The position numbers were made by a program, and so were the translations under genes. The notes beneath the pieces were generated by a model. It ran no database searches and was not told the DNA's origin. It saw nothing but the letters and a program-made list of their open reading frames with translations. Shown in pieces: positions 62,069-64,000 of a DNA stretch of 64,000 bases; the stretch's first letter is position 1; each line of letters begins with the position of its first letter. Source of the stretch: Burhinus oedicnemus (Eukaryota > Chordata > Aves > Charadriiformes > Burhinidae); contig VFFE01007739.1 in assembly GCA_008921705.1 (NCBI GenBank), positions 941 through 64,940 of the forward strand. The letters run 5' to 3'.

Positions 62069-64000
62069 GTTGCTACATGCTCTAAAATGTACTGCTTCAC
62101 AAGTAATAGAGCGGTCTCTCATTTGGAAAACTGATTAATTCTATTGTTTATCTTGAGTTATATATAGATGCTGGCTGCATCATGGCTAATTAAGAAAAAA
62201 TTGTGCATAATTTTTAACTCACAAGATGTTTAGAAAGGTTTGTTTTGTCCTCTGCCTCTGGCTGCAGTTCACTTCTGCTTCCCACCTCCTTCCCTCCCTC
62301 CACCCTGCCACCTTCCTCTCCCCGGCATTTTCAGGATGCATTATGAGTTAATGACTTCTCATAAGACCAACGTCTGCTAGATTTGCAACTGAAGCATTTT
62401 TTTAACAACTATAAAAACCATTATTCCAGAAATATCTCCATTTAAATACTTTTCTAATAGAATTTTAAATACAATGCAAACCATTATCTTTATTAAATTC
62501 TTGATTTATGGGAAATACAGACACTACATTTTAACCTTTAGGTTTTGGATACTTCCTTCAGTGATGTTTACATTATTTAAAAATAATCTGGCTAAATCTC
62601 TATGTTTATTATTGTCCTCCAGAAACACTTTCCAGTGAATAATGAGATACTCTATTAGATAAATGTAATAATTTTAATTGTAGGAAGATATAATAGATAT
62701 TTTCAGAACATGGTCTGAATGAAATGAAAAGCACAGTAACTCATACAATATACATCTAAAATAATATGGCATTGATAGCTCACACCATATAATAAGGTAC
62801 TTGTTGACATTTTAAAAACAGGTGGTTATTCACAGGCAACTCTGTCCTTCAAAGCACTGGGAAGGAATTCATTAGTCAAAAGCTGTCTTTGCTCAGCTTC
62901 TTTAAACTTTCACAAATGATGCTGACCCTACTTAGTTTCTCTGGCTACTATTTTTCAGATAACTTGACATTTTCAGTCCTTTAGAGCTAAGTATAAAAAT
63001 AAACTGATGTAAAGCAGCATTCAAGCATATCAATTAAGCATCTTCATACTTTGGCAACGTATTCAGAAAGGCTAGATCTGATATGTAGATGGTGGAAGTC
63101 CTTTTTGAGACTCATTTCTAGTCTTCTCCAAATGTGTCATTTCCATTTTTTCATTTTACCTTGTTCTTCCTATTGATGTATAAACACTAACTCTCTTCCT
63201 CAGCAAAAGAACCACTCAACAACTTTTACTCTAAAATTGATCATCATAAAAATAAACCAGAGACTACAACCAGAATTTGTTTGACAGACTATATACATTT
63301 AGCAAGTAACGCTAGAGATGAGAATGGCAGTATTTGTCAAATGAGAAGTCATGGAGTCTCAGACAGAAACTATTTGCTGGAGTTTTTTTCAATTAATTTA
63401 TAGATGGGTCAAAAGTGGCATTAGTGCGTTGATATGTGACAAGTGGATCCCCACTGCCATGTGATCAAAGAAATCAGAGTTGACAAGCTTTATGTGTGTG
63501 GTGCCTCTTTGTAAAATCAAATGGTGTGTGATAATCCCTGAGTTTTGAAGGCTCACAGCACTTCCTCCTCCATATTATCAGAAGAAAAATTCCTGCCAGA
63601 TGACATATAATAACTGAAGTTTAGTTCTTTGGGTTTTGTTTTGTTTGGTTTGGTTTGGTTGGTTGGTTGGTTTTTAAATAGGAGATCTGACTTTAATTTT
63701 TCAGCTTTTTTTTTTTATTATTTTATTTGAAGTTTAAAGAGATTCTTAAGTATCACTTTCCTGTAGTGAAGTAAAATCCTTTAGAAGGTACAGTTATTAC
63801 TCTCTTTTTGAGACTTTCTTCTCCTTTCTTTTTTAGCTAAGTAATGGAAACATCAAGGCTAAACTGTCAGTATTTTTACTGGGCTTTGAGAGAAATGGCT
63901 AATCTTTATTAAGTTATGTTAACCATTGGAAGAATTGTGAATGAAATTATTTAATTCAGAGAAGAGTGCTGCATTTTACCAAAATATTTCAGCTAAATAG
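62069..64000. other. Non-coding stretch, nothing recognised
   Basis: A pyrimidine-rich patch at about 62281-62322 and a GTTTG/GGTTG run at 63631-63675 are the only low-complexity features. No gene or transposon identified. Confidence 0.5.
63631..63675. repeat. GTTTG/GGTT simple repeat
   Basis: Degenerate run of GTTTT, GTTTG and GGTT units ending in T-rich sequence. Confidence 0.85.

Overview
The window reads as non-coding DNA from a bird genome. Three things point that way. There are several copies of the CR1 non-LTR retrotransposon, two with the classic avian 3' end. There are LTRs of the ERVL and ERVK kinds common in birds, and a broken class I (gamma-type) retrovirus. The rest is long, AT-rich, stop-dense sequence typical of vertebrate introns or gene deserts. 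I find no host exon I can name, no rRNA or tRNA gene, no CRISPR and no bacterial-style operon. Two assembly gaps of 20 N each lie at 16483-16502 and 44846-44865.

Layout. 1-about 720: CR1 element on the minus strand, holding the end of ORF1 (SGNH-esterase domain) and the start of ORF2 (endonuclease domain), running off the left edge. 736-822 and 3421-3507: an inverted pair of an unidentified 87-bp repeat at about 86% identity. 4536-5100: probable solo ERV LTR, plus strand. 8842-9102: CR1 3' end, minus strand. About 8055-8110, 11470-11600 and 44095-44165: faint MIR-like SINE fragments. 12130-12187: a 29-bp tandem duplication. 15085-15205: short CR1 reverse-transcriptase scrap. 15241-about 17745: minus-strand remnant of a class I endogenous retrovirus, reading from the right as RNase H tail, integrase, env with its middle deleted, and one LTR. 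27957-28187: an open frame with two degraded CCHC zinc knuckles, probably an old Gypsy-like gag remnant. About 44866-45558: GGGAA satellite joined to an ERVK-like LTR, followed by a CR1 tail at 45700-45873. 53181-53717: ERVL-type solo LTR, minus strand. 55221-55372: a sharp purine-to-pyrimidine switch. 55935-56475: an old CR1 3' part, plus strand. 61760-62065: a coding-looking minus-strand frame with no obvious start.

No gene network can be inferred, because everything recognisable is retroelement debris. The observations that most deserve a similarity search are the zinc-knuckle frame, the inverted 87-bp repeat, the frame at 61760-62065 and the retroviral remnant. I saw nothing that amounts to a new functional system.
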